This document shows, one piece after another, positions 62,456 through 64,000 of a stretch of DNA of 64,000 bases (its first letter is position 1; every line of letters starts with the position of its first letter). The stretch covers positions 1 through 64,000 of the forward strand of contig JASAND010028873.1 in the NCBI GenBank assembly GCA_030248195.1, read 5' to 3'. The position numbers and the translations under genes are program-made. This stretch comes from Trissonchulus latispiculum. Its lineage: Eukaryota > Nematoda > Enoplea > Enoplida > Ironidae. The notes under the pieces are model-generated. The model did not search any database. It saw only the letters and a list, made by a program, of their open reading frames with translations, and was not told the origin of the DNA.

Positions 62456-63798
62456 ACTAAAGTCTGACACAAAAATGTGTGTACAAAATCTGTAAGGCCT
62501 CCAGTGAACTAAATATACCTCGTAACCCCATAAAACCATATATTTTCAGAATCCTTGCAGCGAGACGAACATTTTTATAAAATTTACAATTTTTTAAAAT
62601 TTCAAAAATTTTAAAATATCGGTTTTTTGGGGAATTTTTTCTGACCGTTCAAGCTATTAAGCTCATTCTTTCAGAAAACTTTTCCCGTCCGAAGACGCAT
62701 TGATTGACGCACGAACGAAAAAAATCGGTTGAAAAATAAGCATTTTATTCCACAAATTCGTTTTTCCATTTTCTTTGATATTTGCCGCTTTTTGCAGCTT
62801 TGATTGGTTATTACTCGCGACTCGCTCATCGGAAAAACTTTTCGATTAGATTTCAGGACCGCCTGGGCGGCCGCTTTCACGTGGCATATGTGGTATTTCA
62901 AATTTTGAAAGTAGATTTTTTTGAAGCACGACTCTGACCAAATATTTCGCCAAATCAAATTTAGCAAAAGTGAGTAAAAATAACATAATCATAAAGTTCA
63001 AGCTGAGCTGAATCCAACGATATAAAGGTTTTCTTGCTTCGACTCACACTGCGCATCAATGAATTTTTAAACAATATCCCTCATTTCAGCTGGTTTTGCT
63101 AGTTTACTAGCTACTGCTTCAGTCAAATCACGGCGGCAATATCAAAGAGAACCAAAAACCAGCTGAAATAAGGGATATTGTTTAAAAATTCATTCCTGGC
63201 GCAATATAAGTCGCAGCAAGAAAACCTTTATATCGTTGGATTCAGCTCAACTTGAACTTTATGATTATGTTATTTTTGCTCACTTTTGCTAAATTTGCTT
63301 TAGCGAAATATTTGATCAAAATGTGATATTTTTCAAAAAAATCTACTTTCAAAATTTGAAATACCTACCACATATATCAGATGAAAGCGGACGCCTAGGC
63401 GGTCCTGAAAATATAGTCAAGAAAATTCTCCGTTGAGCGAGTCGCGAGTAATAACCAGTCAAAGCTGCAAAAGCGGCAAACATCAAAGAAAATGGAAAAA
63501 CGAATTTGTGGAATAAAATGTTTATTTTTCAACCGATTTATTCGTTATTGTGTCAATCGATGCGTCTTCGGACGGGAAAATTTTCTGAAAGAATGAGCCG
63601 AAAGAACGGTCCAAAAAAAGTTCCCGAAAAACCGATATTTTAAAATTTTTGAAATTTTAAAGAAGTTTAGATTTTATAAAAATGTTCGTCTCGCTGCAAG
63701 GATTCCGAAAATATATGGTTTTATGGGGCTACGACGTATATTTAGTTCACTGGAGGCCTTACAGATTTTGTACACACATTTTTGTGTCAGACTTTAGT
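62456..63798. mobile_element. 1.3 kb palindromic element with about 640-bp arms
   Basis: Ends ACTAAAGTCTGACACAAAAA and complement. The arms match with scattered substitutions up to TTTTTAAACAATATCCCTCA (near 63,065) and its complement near 63,175, leaving a spacer of about 55 bases. Non-coding. It is unrelated in sequence to the smaller palindromes. Confidence 0.8.
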
Positions 63799-64000
63799 AT
63801 ATAAGGTTTATAATGCAGAATGTAGAGAAATAGTCACCTTTTCAGTTGTATGGAAATTTTATGATGTAAAATTTTGATTTTACTTATATATACAGTTTTA
63901 GTGCATGTTCCTTGAAAAACAGGAATTTTGTAAGTTATACATTTCGTTCGTTTCTCAGTGTAATTATTAAAATGTCATTTTCACGATTTCTAGTTAGTTT
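63799..64000. other. AT-rich tail, nothing recognised
   Basis: No frame, repeat or RNA gene could be supported. Confidence 0.5.

Noticed and set aside
62671..62967. 98-codon reverse-strand frame
   Set aside because: It lies in one arm of a palindromic element and is not kept in the other arm.

Overview
ORGANISM. The window is nuclear DNA from an invertebrate animal that I cannot place further. Genes carry short GT-AG introns, repeats of many ages are nested in one another, and the host genes are an actinoporin-like pore-forming protein pair and a lysosomal serine carboxypeptidase. There are no bacterial operons, ribosome binding sites or rRNA.

LAYOUT. (1) Positions 1 to about 37,020 form one giant inverted repeat centred near 18,555; base x on the left pairs with roughly 37,020-37,190 minus x on the right. 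Each half holds the same two divergent three-exon actinoporin-like genes (gene 1 and gene 2) and the same mobile elements. The 12.4-24.7 kb core is a second, nested inverted-repeat structure (2.6 kb arms, 1 kb spacer, present twice), and 16.0-22.7 kb of it is full of small indels. The right half is intact. The left half has frameshifts in most actinoporin exons. An unresolved long-read fold-back is the simplest explanation, but a real palindromic amplification with gene conversion is not excluded. (2) 37,021-40,548 is repeat-rich, with a tRNA-like relic and several small inverted repeats. (3) 40,549-40,665 looks like the first exon of a Pro-X carboxypeptidase (peptidase family S28) gene. (4) 40,826-56,617 is a complete 15.8 kb Polinton/Maverick (virus-like self-synthesising transposon) with about 215-bp terminal inverted repeats. 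(5) 56,837-61,612 carries the remaining carboxypeptidase exons, with the full Ser/Asp/His triad, in introns crowded with small non-autonomous transposons. (6) 62,456-63,798 is a further 1.3 kb palindromic element.

THE POLINTON. Its core is standard and open throughout: packaging ATPase, chromodomain integrase, two tandem penton/minor-capsid-like proteins, a small basic virion protein, double-jelly-roll major capsid protein, adenain-type protease and protein-primed DNA polymerase B. Its left accessory block is not standard. It encodes an intron-containing protein with a CARD-like death fold, a diverged two-repeat TATA-binding-protein (TBP) homologue, and a small protein that may be a degenerate double-stranded-RNA-binding domain. 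TATA-like (T/C)ATAAAAA(C/G) motifs lie a short way upstream of many of its genes, often inside the preceding gene, and inside both terminal repeats. The working hypothesis is an endogenous virus that brings its own TBP for its own promoters and a death-fold protein aimed at host immunity or cell death. That accessory set is the strongest candidate for something undescribed here.
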